64,000 nt of DNA from Herbiconiux daphne (lineage in GTDB: Bacteria; Actinomycetota; Actinomycetes; Actinomycetales; Microbacteriaceae): NCBI RefSeq assembly GCF_024979295.1, contig NZ_JANLCJ010000010.1:57174-121173 (forward strand), written 5' to 3'. The number at the start of each line of letters is the position of its first letter. Position 1 is the first letter of the stretch. Of the stretch, positions 8,142 to 16,357 are shown piece by piece. A program made the translations under genes and the position numbers. The notes under the pieces were generated by a model, which was not told where the DNA came from, made no database searches, and saw nothing but the letters and a program-made list of their open reading frames with translations.

Positions 8142-9704
8142 ATGTTGACCACCACGAATCCCCGAACCGGTGTTAGCGCTGCCACCGAGTTGAAGCCCAC
8201 GAGCCTCGAGGGCGTGGATGCCGCCGCCCGGCGCGCGGCCGGCGCCGCGCTCGAGCTGCAGTCGCGCGGGCGCGAGTTCCGGGCGCAGTTGCTCGACGCC
8301 ATGGCCGCCTCGGTCGAGAACGCCCGCGAACGGCTGGTCGCGACCGCCGACGCCGAGACCGGGCTCGGCGCGGCGCGCCTGAACGGCGAGGTGTCGCGCA
8401 GTGCCTTCCAGTTCTCGCTCTTCGCCGAAGCCGTGCGCGAGGGCAGCTTCATCGAGGCCATGATCGACCACGCCGGTGACACCCCGCTCGGCGCGGCCCC
8501 CGACGTGCGGCGCATGCTCGTGTCGATCGGTCCGGTCGCGGTGTTCGGCTCGAGCAACTTCCCGTTCGCCTTCTCAGTGCTGGGCGGTGACACCGCCTCG
8601 GCCATCGCCGCCGGGTCACCCGTGGTGATCAAGGCGCACGGCTCGCACCTGCTCACCTCGCAGCTCTCGTTCGACGTGCTGCAAGCGGCGGCGGATGCCG
8701 TGGGCGCCCCTCCCGGAACCTTCGGCATCGTCTACGGCCAAGACGCCGGACTCGCGCTCGTGAAGCACCCCGCCATCAAGGCGGCGAGCTTCACGGGCTC
8801 ACTGTTCGCGGCCGAGTCGCTGCAGTCGGCCATCAACACGCGGCCCGACCCCATCCCGTTCTTCGGCGAGCTGTCGAGCATCAACCCGCTCGTGGTCACG
8901 CCGGGTGCCGTCTCGGCCCGGGGCGCCGAGATCGCGTCGGGGCTGTTCACCTCGTTCACCGGTTCGGCCGGGCAGCTCTGCACCAAGCCCGGCATCGCCT
9001 TCATCCCCGCGGGCGACGAGGGGCAGGCGCTCGTCGACGAGATCGCGGCCCTCACCTCCGACGCGACGCCGCAGGTGCTGCTCAACTCGCGCATCCGCTC
9101 GTCGTTCGGCGAGATCGAGGAGCGGCTGCTGGCCGCCGGAGCCGCCGAGGTGGCGCGGGGCGACGACCCGGTTGTTGACGACGCTGTGGCCGATGACGCT
9201 GTGGCCGCCGGGGGGGCCTCGGCCGCGGCATCCGGAGGTTTCACCGTGGCGCCGACGCTGCTCGAGACGACGGCCGCCGACTTCAGCGCCGAGCTCGCCG
9301 AGGAGTGCTTCGGGCCGCTGATCGTGGTGGCGCGCTACTCGTCGCTCGACGAGGTGCGGGAGGCGTTCGGGCGCATCCCGAAGTCGCTGACCGCCACGCT
9401 GCACGTCGAGGACTCGGAGGCGGATGTCGTGGCCGAGCTCTCGTCGACGCTCGAAGCGAGTGCGGGACGCATCGTGTTCAACGGCTACCCGACCGGCGTT
9501 CGGGTCACGTGGGCGCAGCACCACGGCGGATCCTGGCCGTCGACCAACTCGCAGCACACCTCGGTGGGTGTGACGGCGGTGCGGCGCTTCCTGCGCCCCC
9601 TGGCCTGGCAGAACGCGCCCGCCGCCGCCCTGCCCGAAGAACTCCGCGACGACTACACCGCCATCCCCCGCCGCGTCGACGGCACCCTCGTGCTCCCCGC
9701 CTGA
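8142..9704 (+). CDS. Aldehyde dehydrogenase (NADP+), 2-oxoglutarate-semialdehyde dehydrogenase type
   Basis: Aldehyde dehydrogenase superfamily, 520 residues, oxidising an aldehyde to an acid with NAD(P). The catalytic cysteine is Cys280 in SAGQLCTKPG, and the general-base glutamate Glu243 in FFGELSSINP; the cofactor segment SSNFPFAFSVLGGDTASAIAAG and the C-terminal NGYPTGVRVTWAQHHGGSWPST are characteristic of the 2,5-dioxovalerate (2-oxoglutarate semialdehyde) dehydrogenase group. GAAGGAA stands about 7 bases before the ATG. It would be the last step of the pathway, giving 2-oxoglutarate for the citric acid cycle. A LacI-type operator lies inside codons 10-15. An acidic Val/Asp/Ala insertion around residues 345-365 (VVDDAVADDAVAAGG) looks like a local repeat expansion. 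Confidence 0.9.
   Translation: MLTTTNPRTGVSAATELKPTSLEGVDAAARRAAGAALELQSRGREFRAQLLDAMAASVENARERLVATADAETGLGAARLNGEVSRSAFQFSLFAEAVREGSFIEAMIDHAGDTPLGAAPDVRRMLVSIGPVAVFGSSNFPFAFSVLGGDTASAIAAGSPVVIKAHGSHLLTSQLSFDVLQAAADAVGAPPGTFGIVYGQDAGLALVKHPAIKAASFTGSLFAAESLQSAINTRPDPIPFFGELSSINPLVVTPGAVSARGAEIASGLFTSFTGSAGQLCTKPGIAFIPAGDEGQALVDEIAALTSDATPQVLLNSRIRSSFGEIEERLLAAGAAEVARGDDPVVDDAVADDAVAAGGASAAASGGFTVAPTLLETTAADFSAELAEECFGPLIVVARYSSLDEVREAFGRIPKSLTATLHVEDSEADVVAELSSTLEASAGRIVFNGYPTGVRVTWAQHHGGSWPSTNSQHTSVGVTAVRRFLRPLAWQNAPAAALPEELRDDYTAIPRRVDGTLVLPA
8171..8184 (+). promoter_or_regulatory. LacI-type operator inside the 5' end of the aldehyde dehydrogenase gene
   Basis: TGTTAGCGCTGCCA, identical over 14 bases to the site at 1924-1937. 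It lies 29 bases after the start codon, where a bound repressor could act as a roadblock. Coding constraint alone would not explain an exact match to a promoter-region site. Confidence 0.55.
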
Positions 9705-9750
9705 CCGGCCGGCCCGCGGGCCGCCGCGCCCGCCGCTACCGCCCGCCCAG

Positions 9751-9896
9751 CCCACTCCCACCCTCGCGAGAAGTCACAATCTGTGCCAACTCCGCCTCGG
9801 AGCGACCACTTCTTGACTTCTCGTCCACTCCCACCCTCGCGAGAAGTCAATATGTGTGGCAACTTCGCCGCCCAATGACCGGTTCTTGACTTCTCG
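9751..9896. repeat. Two tandem 57-bp inverted-repeat elements, GAGAAGTCA family, at a convergent junction
   Basis: Two copies of a unit of about 73 bp, each starting CCACTCCCACCCTCG. Element 1 has arms CGAGAAGTCA (9767-9776) and TGACTTCTCG (9814-9823); element 2 has CGAGAAGTCAA (9840-9850) and TTGACTTCTCG (9886-9896). Both are 57 bp, with identical arms and interiors matching at about 25 of 37 bases by eye. They lie between the aldehyde dehydrogenase and the convergent permease gene, where they could work as a bidirectional terminator. The rest of the 247-bp interval is C-rich on the + strand and holds nothing else recognised. Confidence 0.85.
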
Positions 9897-9951
9897 GCGA
9901 GGTGGGGAGGCGCCCGGCGCGACGGGGGCGCGACCGGGGGCGCGGCGGGGG

Positions 9952-11031
9952 TCAGCCCTTGATGGCACCGCCGAGGCCCGCGCTGCGGAGGAAGAGGCGC
10001 TGGAAGATCACGAAGAGCGCGATCGGGATGAGGGTCGAGATGGCGAGCGCCGCGAGGTAGACGTCGAGCTCGATGGTCTGCTGCAGCGCGGGCAGCCGCA
10101 CCGAGAGCGGCTGCATGGCCGGCACGGTGAGCACGAGCATGGGCCAGAGGTAGTCCTTCCACGCGGCGATGATGGCGAACACCGACACCACCCCGATGAT
10201 GGGGCGCGACATCGGCAGCACGATCGACCAGAACAGCCGGAACGGTCCCGCGCCGTCCATGCGCGCCGCCTCGAAGATCTCGCGCGGCAGGTTGTCGAAG
10301 AACCGTTTCATCAGCACCACGTTGAACGCGGATGCCCCGGCCGGCAACCACACCGCCCAGAACGTGTTGAGCAGCGAGGTTCCGATCAGCGGCGGATGCA
10401 GGATCGTGAGATAGAGCGGCACGAGCAGCACCACCGCCGGCACGAACAGCGTCGCGAGCACGAGCCCGTAGACGATGCGGCCGTAGCGCGGCTTCAGCAC
10501 GCTGAGCGCATAGCCGCCGGTCGCCGCCACGACGAGCTGCACCGCCCACGCGCCGGCGGCCACGATCACGGTGTTGAGAAACTGCACGTCGATGTGGATG
10601 GTGGTCCACGCGGTGACGAGGTTCTGCCAGTCGATGCCGTTCGGGAAGATCGCCATGGGGGTGCGCAGGGTGTCCTGCGTCGGGGTGACCGCGGCCTTCA
10701 GCAGCCAGAGCAGCGGCCCGAGTCCCGCCACCACGAGCAGAGCGAGCAGCACGCCGTGCACCACGCGCGTCGTGCGCCGGATGGAGGGGCGACGGTGGTC
10801 GGAGATCGAGATGATTCCGCGATCGCCGGTGCTGCCGGCATCCGGCCCGCCCTGCAGGCGACGAGCACGGCGCCGGTCGCGCCAGCCCCGCCAGCCGTGC
10901 CGACCGGGCCCGCCCGGCCCGCCTGGTCCGCCCGGCCCGCGGCCGTCGGAGCCCCCGGATTCCGGCTCGGTCATGACCGTGGCTCCGAGCGGCACGAAGG
11001 GCGGAGCCGGAGTGTCGGTGGTCGAGGTCAT
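9952..11031 (-). CDS. Carbohydrate ABC transporter permease (MalG type)
   Basis: Inner-membrane permease of a binding-protein-dependent sugar importer, 359 residues, with about six membrane segments and the ATPase-contacting EAA loop EAARMDGAGPFRLFWSIVLPM. The ATG at 11031 overlaps the stop of the upstream permease gene in ATGA, with GGAG 6 bases before it; an earlier in-frame ATG at 11043 is possible. The N-terminus carries about 70 residues of Gly/Pro- and Arg-rich sequence (GGPGGPGGPG) before the first membrane helix, longer than is usual for MalG-type proteins. It pairs with the permease at 11028-11957 and the binding protein at 11957-13324. No ATPase gene is present; such importers commonly share an MsiK-like ATPase encoded elsewhere. 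Confidence 0.92.
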   Translation of the reverse strand: MTSTTDTPAPPFVPLGATVMTEPESGGSDGRGPGGPGGPGGPGRHGWRGWRDRRRARRLQGGPDAGSTGDRGIISISDHRRPSIRRTTRVVHGVLLALLVVAGLGPLLWLLKAAVTPTQDTLRTPMAIFPNGIDWQNLVTAWTTIHIDVQFLNTVIVAAGAWAVQLVVAATGGYALSVLKPRYGRIVYGLVLATLFVPAVVLLVPLYLTILHPPLIGTSLLNTFWAVWLPAGASAFNVVLMKRFFDNLPREIFEAARMDGAGPFRLFWSIVLPMSRPIIGVVSVFAIIAAWKDYLWPMLVLTVPAMQPLSVRLPALQQTIELDVYLAALAISTLIPIALFVIFQRLFLRSAGLGGAIKG

Positions 11032-11957
11032 TCTGAGCTCCATGATTTGGTGAGCCGAAAGTAGATGAGTGAGAACACAGCCAGAAACACCGCGAGCAGC
11101 ACGCTCAGCGCGGTCGCCGCCCCGTAGTTGCCGCCGAGCGAGTTCTGGAACGCGTAGCGGTAGATGAGCAGCAGGATGGTCGACGTCGAGTTCGCCGGCC
11201 CGCCGTTGGTGAACAGGAACGGTTCGAGAAACACCTGCGCCGTGCCGATGATCTGCAGGATGAAGGTGATCAGCAGCACGCCCCGTAGCTGCGGCAGCGT
11301 GACGTGCCAGACCTTCTTCCAGATGCCGGCGCCGTCGATCTCGGCCGCGTCGTAGAGATCGGGGCTCACGCTCGTGAGCGCGGCGAGATAGATGATGATG
11401 GTGCCGCCCGCTGCGGCCCACGTCGCCTCGAGCACGAGCGAGGGCATCGCGGATGCCGCGCTCTGCAGCCACGGTTGCGGCGGGATGCCCACCCACGACA
11501 GCACGGTGTTGAAGGGCCCTGTGGGGTCGGCGTTGTAGAAGACCTTCCAGAGCAGCACCGCGACGACCGGCGGCACGACGACGGGCAGGTAGGCGAGAGC
11601 GCTGTAGAGACCGCGCGCCCGCTTCACCTCGCTCATCAGCACCGCGACGACGAGCGGCACGGGGTAGCCGAAGAGCAGCGCGAGCGCCGCGAAGTAGAGC
11701 GTGTTGAGCGCGGCCTGGCCGAGCTGCGGATCGGAGAGCACCTTCACGTAGTTGTCGAGCCCGATGAACGTGGCGGGGCTCACCAGGTTGGTCTTCTGCA
11801 GGCTCATCACCACCGCTTCGACGATCGGCTTCCACGAGAAGACGCCGAAGATCACCAGCAGCGGCAGCATGAACAGCAGGTTCGAGAGGCCGCCCCGCCG
11901 CACCCACGAGACGGGTGAGCGTCTCGGGGTGCGGGCGGGGCGTTCGAGGGTCGACAT
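11028..11957 (-). CDS. Carbohydrate ABC transporter permease (MalF type)
   Basis: Partner permease of 309 residues with six predicted membrane segments. The EAA motif is DAAEIDGAGIWKKVWHVTLPQL, and the conserved NTLYFAALALLFGYPVPLVVAVLM segment lies in the transmembrane domain. Its ATG shares one base with the stop of the binding-protein gene (TGATG), and its own stop overlaps the next permease in ATGA, so the three transport genes are translationally coupled. It forms the heterodimeric channel with the MalG-type protein. The substrate is probably an alpha-glucoside or malto-oligosaccharide because a GH13 enzyme leads the operon; that is inference from context. Confidence 0.93.
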   Translation of the reverse strand: MSTLERPARTPRRSPVSWVRRGGLSNLLFMLPLLVIFGVFSWKPIVEAVVMSLQKTNLVSPATFIGLDNYVKVLSDPQLGQAALNTLYFAALALLFGYPVPLVVAVLMSEVKRARGLYSALAYLPVVVPPVVAVLLWKVFYNADPTGPFNTVLSWVGIPPQPWLQSAASAMPSLVLEATWAAAGGTIIIYLAALTSVSPDLYDAAEIDGAGIWKKVWHVTLPQLRGVLLITFILQIIGTAQVFLEPFLFTNGGPANSTSTILLLIYRYAFQNSLGGNYGAATALSVLLAVFLAVFSLIYFRLTKSWSSE

Positions 11958-13324
11958 CAGTCGGCGTCGACCAGAGCCTGCACGTCGGAGTTCGCCTTGG
12001 CGAGCAGTGCGTCGATGTCGGCGTTCTGGTCGGTGAGCACGGCCTGCACCACGGTGTCGAGCGCCGCGTAGAGGTCTTGCGTGTGCACCGCCGGCTCACC
12101 CACGAGGGTGCGGCCGACGTTGCCCTCGGCGAAGTACGACACCTGGTCCTGCGGCACGTTGATGTAGTCGGCGATCCACTCGCGCGACTGGTCGAGCGTG
12201 GCCTGGTCGAAGATCGGCAGCGCCGGGGTGCCGACCGCCTGGTCTTGGTCGGCGAGGATCTTCGCGTCGGCGACCGCGGCATCCTGGTCGACGAGCTTGG
12301 CGACGTCGTAGAAGTCGATCCACTTCACCGCGGCGTCTTTCTGCTCGTCGGTCGCCTTCGCGCTCACGACGTTGAGCGTGCCACCGCCCATGATCGCCGC
12401 CTCGGGCGAGTCGGTGATGGGGATGGCGGCGAGCCCGTAAATCGCGGGGTCGAGGTTGTTCTCGCGGGTGAGCGACGTGAACAGGTCGGAGCCCGAGGTG
12501 TACATGCCGATCTGCCCGGCCGCGAAGGCCTGGTTGATGGTGCCCCAGTCGAAGAGGAAGTTCGAGCCCATCGAGTTGTCCTGCCAGCGCAGCTCCTTGA
12601 GGAACTCGAGCGACTCCTTGGTGGCGTCGTTGTCGAGCGTGACGGTGGTGGTGTCGCCCTCGCCCTCCTCCATGCGGCCGCCGCGCGAGACGGTGGCCGC
12701 GGTGGTCTGCCAGCCGCCGGTGTTGCTCTGGGTCATCTGCATGTAGCCGGCCTGGCCGGTGGCGTCGGCGATGGCCTTGGCGTCTTCGCGCACCTCGTCC
12801 CAGGTGGTGGGCGGGTCGTCGGGGTCGAGCCCGGCCTGCTCGAACAGGTCGCGGTTGTAGTGCAGCCCGATGGCATAGGCCTCGCGGGGGATGCCGTAGA
12901 TGTTGCCCTGGTCGTCTTGTGCCGTGGCCAGCACGCTGGGGTTGAACTGATCGAAGTAGGGCAGGGCCTCGACCTGGGCGGTGAGGTCGGCGAGCTGACC
13001 GTTCGCGATGAGGGTGCGGCCGTCGGTGAGCGGGATGCGGAACACGTCGGGCAGCGTGCCGCCGGCGAGCTGCGCCGTGAAGGTCGTGGCCTTCCACTCG
13101 TATTCGACCGGGTCGACGACGATGTCGGGGTTGAGCTTCTCGAACTCGGCCACGCGGGCGTCGAACGCGTCGAAGGCCGCCTGCTCGGTGCCGGGGATGA
13201 GGGATGCGACGGAGATGTGGACCTTGCCGTCGTCAGAACCGGCGTCGGCCGAGCAGGCGCTCAGCAGTCCGGCGGAGGCGATGCCGACCGCGACGATCGC
13301 GACGGCCTTTCTGGGTGACTTCAT
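11957..13324 (-). CDS. ABC transporter sugar-binding lipoprotein
   Basis: Family 1 extracellular solute-binding protein of 455 residues. A lipoprotein signal peptide is clear: basic MKSPRK, a hydrophobic core, and the lipobox LSAC with Cys24 as the lipidated residue. Typical binding-protein segments follow, such as FEKLNPDIVVDPVEYEW, GIPREAYAIGLHYNRDLFEQAGL and FAAGQIGMYTSGSDLF. It delivers the sugar to the two permeases encoded immediately downstream. GAAAGG precedes the ATG. It lies 51 bases after the GH13 gene, in the same direction, so the four genes are likely cotranscribed. It is predicted to be anchored to the outer face of the membrane. Confidence 0.95.
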   Translation of the reverse strand: MKSPRKAVAIVAVGIASAGLLSACSADAGSDDGKVHISVASLIPGTEQAAFDAFDARVAEFEKLNPDIVVDPVEYEWKATTFTAQLAGGTLPDVFRIPLTDGRTLIANGQLADLTAQVEALPYFDQFNPSVLATAQDDQGNIYGIPREAYAIGLHYNRDLFEQAGLDPDDPPTTWDEVREDAKAIADATGQAGYMQMTQSNTGGWQTTAATVSRGGRMEEGEGDTTTVTLDNDATKESLEFLKELRWQDNSMGSNFLFDWGTINQAFAAGQIGMYTSGSDLFTSLTRENNLDPAIYGLAAIPITDSPEAAIMGGGTLNVVSAKATDEQKDAAVKWIDFYDVAKLVDQDAAVADAKILADQDQAVGTPALPIFDQATLDQSREWIADYINVPQDQVSYFAEGNVGRTLVGEPAVHTQDLYAALDTVVQAVLTDQNADIDALLAKANSDVQALVDAD

Positions 13325-13375
13325 CGTCAGTGCCTTTCTCGGTGTGTGGGATGGTGCTGTTGTGGCGGGACGGGG

Positions 13376-15055
13376 TCAGTGTGGTGGGCGCAGCCAGACG
13401 GTGGCGTCGCACGGCAGGCGGTCGCCCTCGAGGTCGGCGCTGGCCAGCAGCACCGCGCTGTGGGCGGGTAGCGCGGCGGGGGAGCTGCCGAAGTTCGTGA
13501 CGCAGACGACGTCGCCGCGCGAGAACGCGAGCACGCCGGGCGCACTCGGCAGCCACTCGAGCGAGCCGTCGCCCAGGTCGGAGTCGTTCGTGCGCAGTCG
13601 CAACGCGGCCCGGTAGAGCGAGAGCATCGAGTGCGGGTCGCGCTCCTGGGCCTCGACGGTGAGCCGCTCCCAGCCCTGCGGCTGGGGCAGCCAGGTGCGC
13701 GGGGCGGGCGTGGTGCCGACGGGTGCGCTGAAGCCGTAGGGAGGGTGGTCTCCCGACCAGGGAAGCGGAACGCGGCATCCGTCTCGGCCCGGATCGACCC
13801 CGCCCGACCGGTGATGCATCGGGTCGGTGAGCAGGTGCCGGGGAATGTCTTCGACCTCGGGCAGGCCGAGTTCGTCGCCCTGGTAGAGGTAGAGCGAGCC
13901 GGGCAGGGCGGCGGTGAGCAGCGCGGCCGCCCGGGCCCGGCGGGTGCCCGAGGCGAGATCGGTGGGCGTGCCGAAGCGCTTGCCGGCGAAGGCGAACGTG
14001 CTGTCGGCGCGACCGTAGCGGGTGACCGGCCGGGTGACGTCGTGGTTCGAGAGCACCCACGTGCTCGGCGCCCCCACCGGGGCGTGCGCCGCGAGCATCG
14101 TGTCGATCGAGGTGCGCAGCTGCTCGGCGTTCCAGGCCCGGCTCATGAAGTCGAAGTTGAAGGCGGTGTGCATCTCGTCGGGCCGCAGGTAGTTCGCGAA
14201 GCGCTCGGCGTCGGGCAGCCAGATCTCGCCCACGAGCACCCGGGTGCCCTCGTAGCCGTCGGCGATGGCCCGCCAGCTGCGGTAGATGTCGTGCAGTTCG
14301 TCGCGGTCGGTGTTCGGATGCTGCCCGGGCGCGGGGTTCTCGGGCACCTCGGGCAGGGTCGCGTCTTTCACGAGCAGCGCAGCGGAGTCGATGCGCACGC
14401 CCGCGACACCGCGGTCGAACCAGAAGCGCAGGATGCTCTCGTGCTCGCGCCGGGTCTCGGGGTGATCCCAGTTGAGATCGGGCTGCTCGGGGGCGAACAG
14501 GTGCAGATACCACTCGCCGGGGGTGCCGTCGGGGTTCGTGGTGCGCGTCCAGGTGGGTCCGCCGAAGTTCGAGACCCAGTCGGTGGGGGGCAGCTCGCCG
14601 TGCTCGCCGCGGCCCTCGCGAAACCAGAAGCGCTCGCGGGCGGGGCTGCCGGGCGCCGCGGCGAGGGCCTCTCTGAACCACGGATGCTCATTCGACACGT
14701 GGTTCGGAACGATGTCGATGATCGTGCGGATGCCGAGCGCGAGTGCCTCGGCGATGAGCGCCTCCGCCTCGGCCAGGTCGCCGAACGCGGGGTTGATGGC
14801 ACGGTAGTCGCTGACGTCGTAGCCGCCGTCGGCGAGGGGCGAGGGATACCACGGGGTGAACCAGAGGGCGTCGACGCCGAGGTCTTTGAGGTAGCCGAGC
14901 CGGCTGCGCACCCCCGCGAGGTCGCCCGTGCCGTCGCCGTCGGCGTCGGCGAAGCTGCGCACGTAGACCTCGTAGATGACGGCGCTGCGCCACCAGTCGG
15001 TGTCCGGCGTGGCGGCAGCGGTGGCCCGCGGGGCGGGCACGGTCTGGGTGTTCAC
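13376..15055 (-). CDS. GH13 alpha-glucosidase / oligo-1,6-glucosidase-like enzyme
   Basis: Alpha-amylase-family glycoside hydrolase of 559 residues, with no signal peptide, so it acts in the cytoplasm on imported oligosaccharides. The four conserved regions are complete: DIVPNH at residues 114-119, GVRID with nucleophile Asp223, GEIW with acid/base Glu277, and NHD at 337-339. The YGFSAP motif and overall length are usual for alpha-glucosidases hydrolysing maltose-, isomaltose- or sucrose-type substrates; which one cannot be said. GTG at 15055 was chosen because GAGGAG stands 9 bases upstream; a longer frame to 15166 would run over the operator. It is the first gene of the importer operon and faces the LacI-type operator at 15141-15181. 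Confidence 0.93.
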   Translation of the reverse strand: MNTQTVPAPRATAAATPDTDWWRSAVIYEVYVRSFADADGDGTGDLAGVRSRLGYLKDLGVDALWFTPWYPSPLADGGYDVSDYRAINPAFGDLAEAEALIAEALALGIRTIIDIVPNHVSNEHPWFREALAAAPGSPARERFWFREGRGEHGELPPTDWVSNFGGPTWTRTTNPDGTPGEWYLHLFAPEQPDLNWDHPETRREHESILRFWFDRGVAGVRIDSAALLVKDATLPEVPENPAPGQHPNTDRDELHDIYRSWRAIADGYEGTRVLVGEIWLPDAERFANYLRPDEMHTAFNFDFMSRAWNAEQLRTSIDTMLAAHAPVGAPSTWVLSNHDVTRPVTRYGRADSTFAFAGKRFGTPTDLASGTRRARAAALLTAALPGSLYLYQGDELGLPEVEDIPRHLLTDPMHHRSGGVDPGRDGCRVPLPWSGDHPPYGFSAPVGTTPAPRTWLPQPQGWERLTVEAQERDPHSMLSLYRAALRLRTNDSDLGDGSLEWLPSAPGVLAFSRGDVVCVTNFGSSPAALPAHSAVLLASADLEGDRLPCDATVWLRPPH

Positions 15056-15140
15056 GCGGTCGGGCTCCTCGGCTTCGGTCGTGACGGAGCGCGAGGCTGC
15101 GCTGCCGTGCCCCGAATGTAGCCTTCGGAATGCGGACTGC

Positions 15141-15181
15141 GCAAGAATTCGACAGATAGTAAGCAAGTTAAGTATTCTTGC
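15141..15181 (-). promoter_or_regulatory. Putative operator for the adjacent LacI-type regulator
   Basis: Half-sites GCAAG at 15141 and 15163, and inverted CTTGC ending at 15181. GCAAGAAT (15141) and ATTCTTGC (15174-15181) form an 8-bp inverted repeat, while GCAAG-9 bases-CTTGC spans 15163-15181. The same half-sites form GCAAGTTCTTGC before the LacI gene (16327-16338). The site lies 85-125 bases upstream of the GH13 start in an AT-richer patch of a very GC-rich region. Confidence 0.6.
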
Positions 15182-15220
15182 GGCCGTTTGCGCGGGGGAG
15201 GGGCGCGCGGGCTCGCGTCA

Positions 15221-15292
15221 GGGAGGCCGTTCGGGAGGAGGGCCGCGCTCGGGAGGCCGTTTCGGCCTCCCGACGGCGCGACGGCCTCCCGA
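15221..15292. terminator. Hairpin cluster downstream of the LacI gene
   Basis: TCGGGAGGCCG (15249-15259), loop TTT, CGGCCTCCCGA (15263-15273) is a perfect 11-bp stem. Extra arms GGGAGGCCG (15221-15229) and CGGCCTCCCGA (15282-15292) can form a second, larger stem outside it or alternative pairings. No U-run follows. It lies between the LacI stop (15300) and the operator of the GH13 operon, so it probably ends the regulator transcript. Confidence 0.65.
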
Positions 15293-15299
15293 AGCGCGG

Positions 15300-16304
15300 T
15301 CAGGCGCGCGGGCGCGCCGGCCCCGTGGAGCCGCGCACCACGAGTTCCGGCTCGAAGAAGTACTCGTCGGGCGCGGCGGCGCTGCCCTCGATCTGGGCGA
15401 CGAGCAGGTCGATCGCCATGCGTCCCATCACCTCGATCGGCTGCCGCACGGTGGTGAGGGGCGGGTCGGTGCTCGTCATCAGGGCGGAGTCGTCGAAACC
15501 GATCACCGAGACATCCGCCGGCACCGCGAGCCCCGCGCGCTTCACGGCGCGGATGGCCCCGAGGGCCAGGGGGTCGGATGCGCAGATGATGGCGGTGACC
15601 CCGGCTTTCAGCAGGCGGGTCGCGGCGGCCTGGCCCGCCTCGAGCGAATACTGGGAGTGCACGACGAGCTCGCGAGGGAACGCGCCCGCGCTCAGTCGAT
15701 CGGCCGAGGCGAGCTTGCGCAGCGACGGAACGTGATCGGCCGGGCCGAGCAGCAGGCCGATGCGCTCGTGACCGAGCTGGCTCAGGTGCCCCCAGGCCTG
15801 CTCCATGGCGACGGCGTCGTCGGTCGAGACGGTGGCGAAGCCCAGGTCGGCGATCGGCGCGTTGGTCACCACGGTGGGCAGCCGCAGGTCGATCAGCCGG
15901 CGGTAGTGCTCGTGCGGCGCCTCTTCCTGCGTGTACTGGCCGCCGGCGAACACCACTCCCGACACGTGCTGCTGCAGCAGCAGGTCGAGGTAGTCGGCCT
16001 CGGAGATGCCGCCGGCGGTCACCGTGCAGAGCACCGGGGTGTAGCCGTGCTGGGCAAGCGCGATGCCCACCACCTCGCCGAAGGCCGGGAAGATGGGGTT
16101 CTGCAGCTCGGGCAGGAAGAGCCCGACGAGTCGGGCCCGTTCACCCCGCAGTTTGCTCGGCCGCTCGTAGCCGAGCACGTCGAGCGCGGTGAGCACCGCC
16201 TGCCGCGTGGCCTCGCCCACGCCGGGCTTCTCGTTGAGCACCCGGCTCACGGTGGCTTCGCTCACGCCCACCTTGCGGGCGACATCGGCCAATCGACGAG
16301 ACAT
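15300..16304 (-). CDS. LacI-family regulator of the alpha-glucoside operon
   Basis: A 334-residue LacI/GalR repressor. The N-terminus SRRLADVARKVGVSEATVSRVLN is the DNA-binding helix-turn-helix and hinge entry; the effector-binding core follows with PELQNPIFPAFGEVVGIAL, SVIGFDDSALMTSTDPPLTTVRQP and a normal C-terminus. It is transcribed in the same direction as the GH13/importer operon, just upstream of it. The start has no Shine-Dalgarno sequence, but TAAGAT lies 6 bases upstream, so the mRNA is probably leaderless. GCAAG/CTTGC inverted half-sites occur both before this gene (16327-16338) and before the GH13 gene, which suggests autoregulation plus control of the operon, with the imported sugar as inducer. 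Confidence 0.94.
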   Translation of the reverse strand: MSRRLADVARKVGVSEATVSRVLNEKPGVGEATRQAVLTALDVLGYERPSKLRGERARLVGLFLPELQNPIFPAFGEVVGIALAQHGYTPVLCTVTAGGISEADYLDLLLQQHVSGVVFAGGQYTQEEAPHEHYRRLIDLRLPTVVTNAPIADLGFATVSTDDAVAMEQAWGHLSQLGHERIGLLLGPADHVPSLRKLASADRLSAGAFPRELVVHSQYSLEAGQAAATRLLKAGVTAIICASDPLALGAIRAVKRAGLAVPADVSVIGFDDSALMTSTDPPLTTVRQPIEVMGRMAIDLLVAQIEGSAAAPDEYFFEPELVVRGSTGPARPRA

Positions 16305-16310
16305 GCGTCG

Positions 16311-16338
16311 ATCTTACGCAGACGACGCAAGTTCTTGC
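16311..16338 (-). promoter_or_regulatory. Leaderless promoter -10 box and operator of the LacI gene
   Basis: On the minus strand TAAGAT (16311-16316) is followed by 6 bases and the ATG at 16304. Upstream, GCAAGTTCTTGC (16327-16338) is a near-perfect palindrome sharing half-sites with 15141-15181 and would overlap the core promoter, fitting negative autoregulation. Confidence 0.6.
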
Positions 16339-16357
16339 AGAAACGGCGACGGATGCC

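Noticed and set aside
11957..13324. Missing ATPase as a sign of a broken importer
   Set aside because: Actinobacterial sugar importers of this type commonly lack a linked ATPase and use a shared one, so the operon is probably complete.
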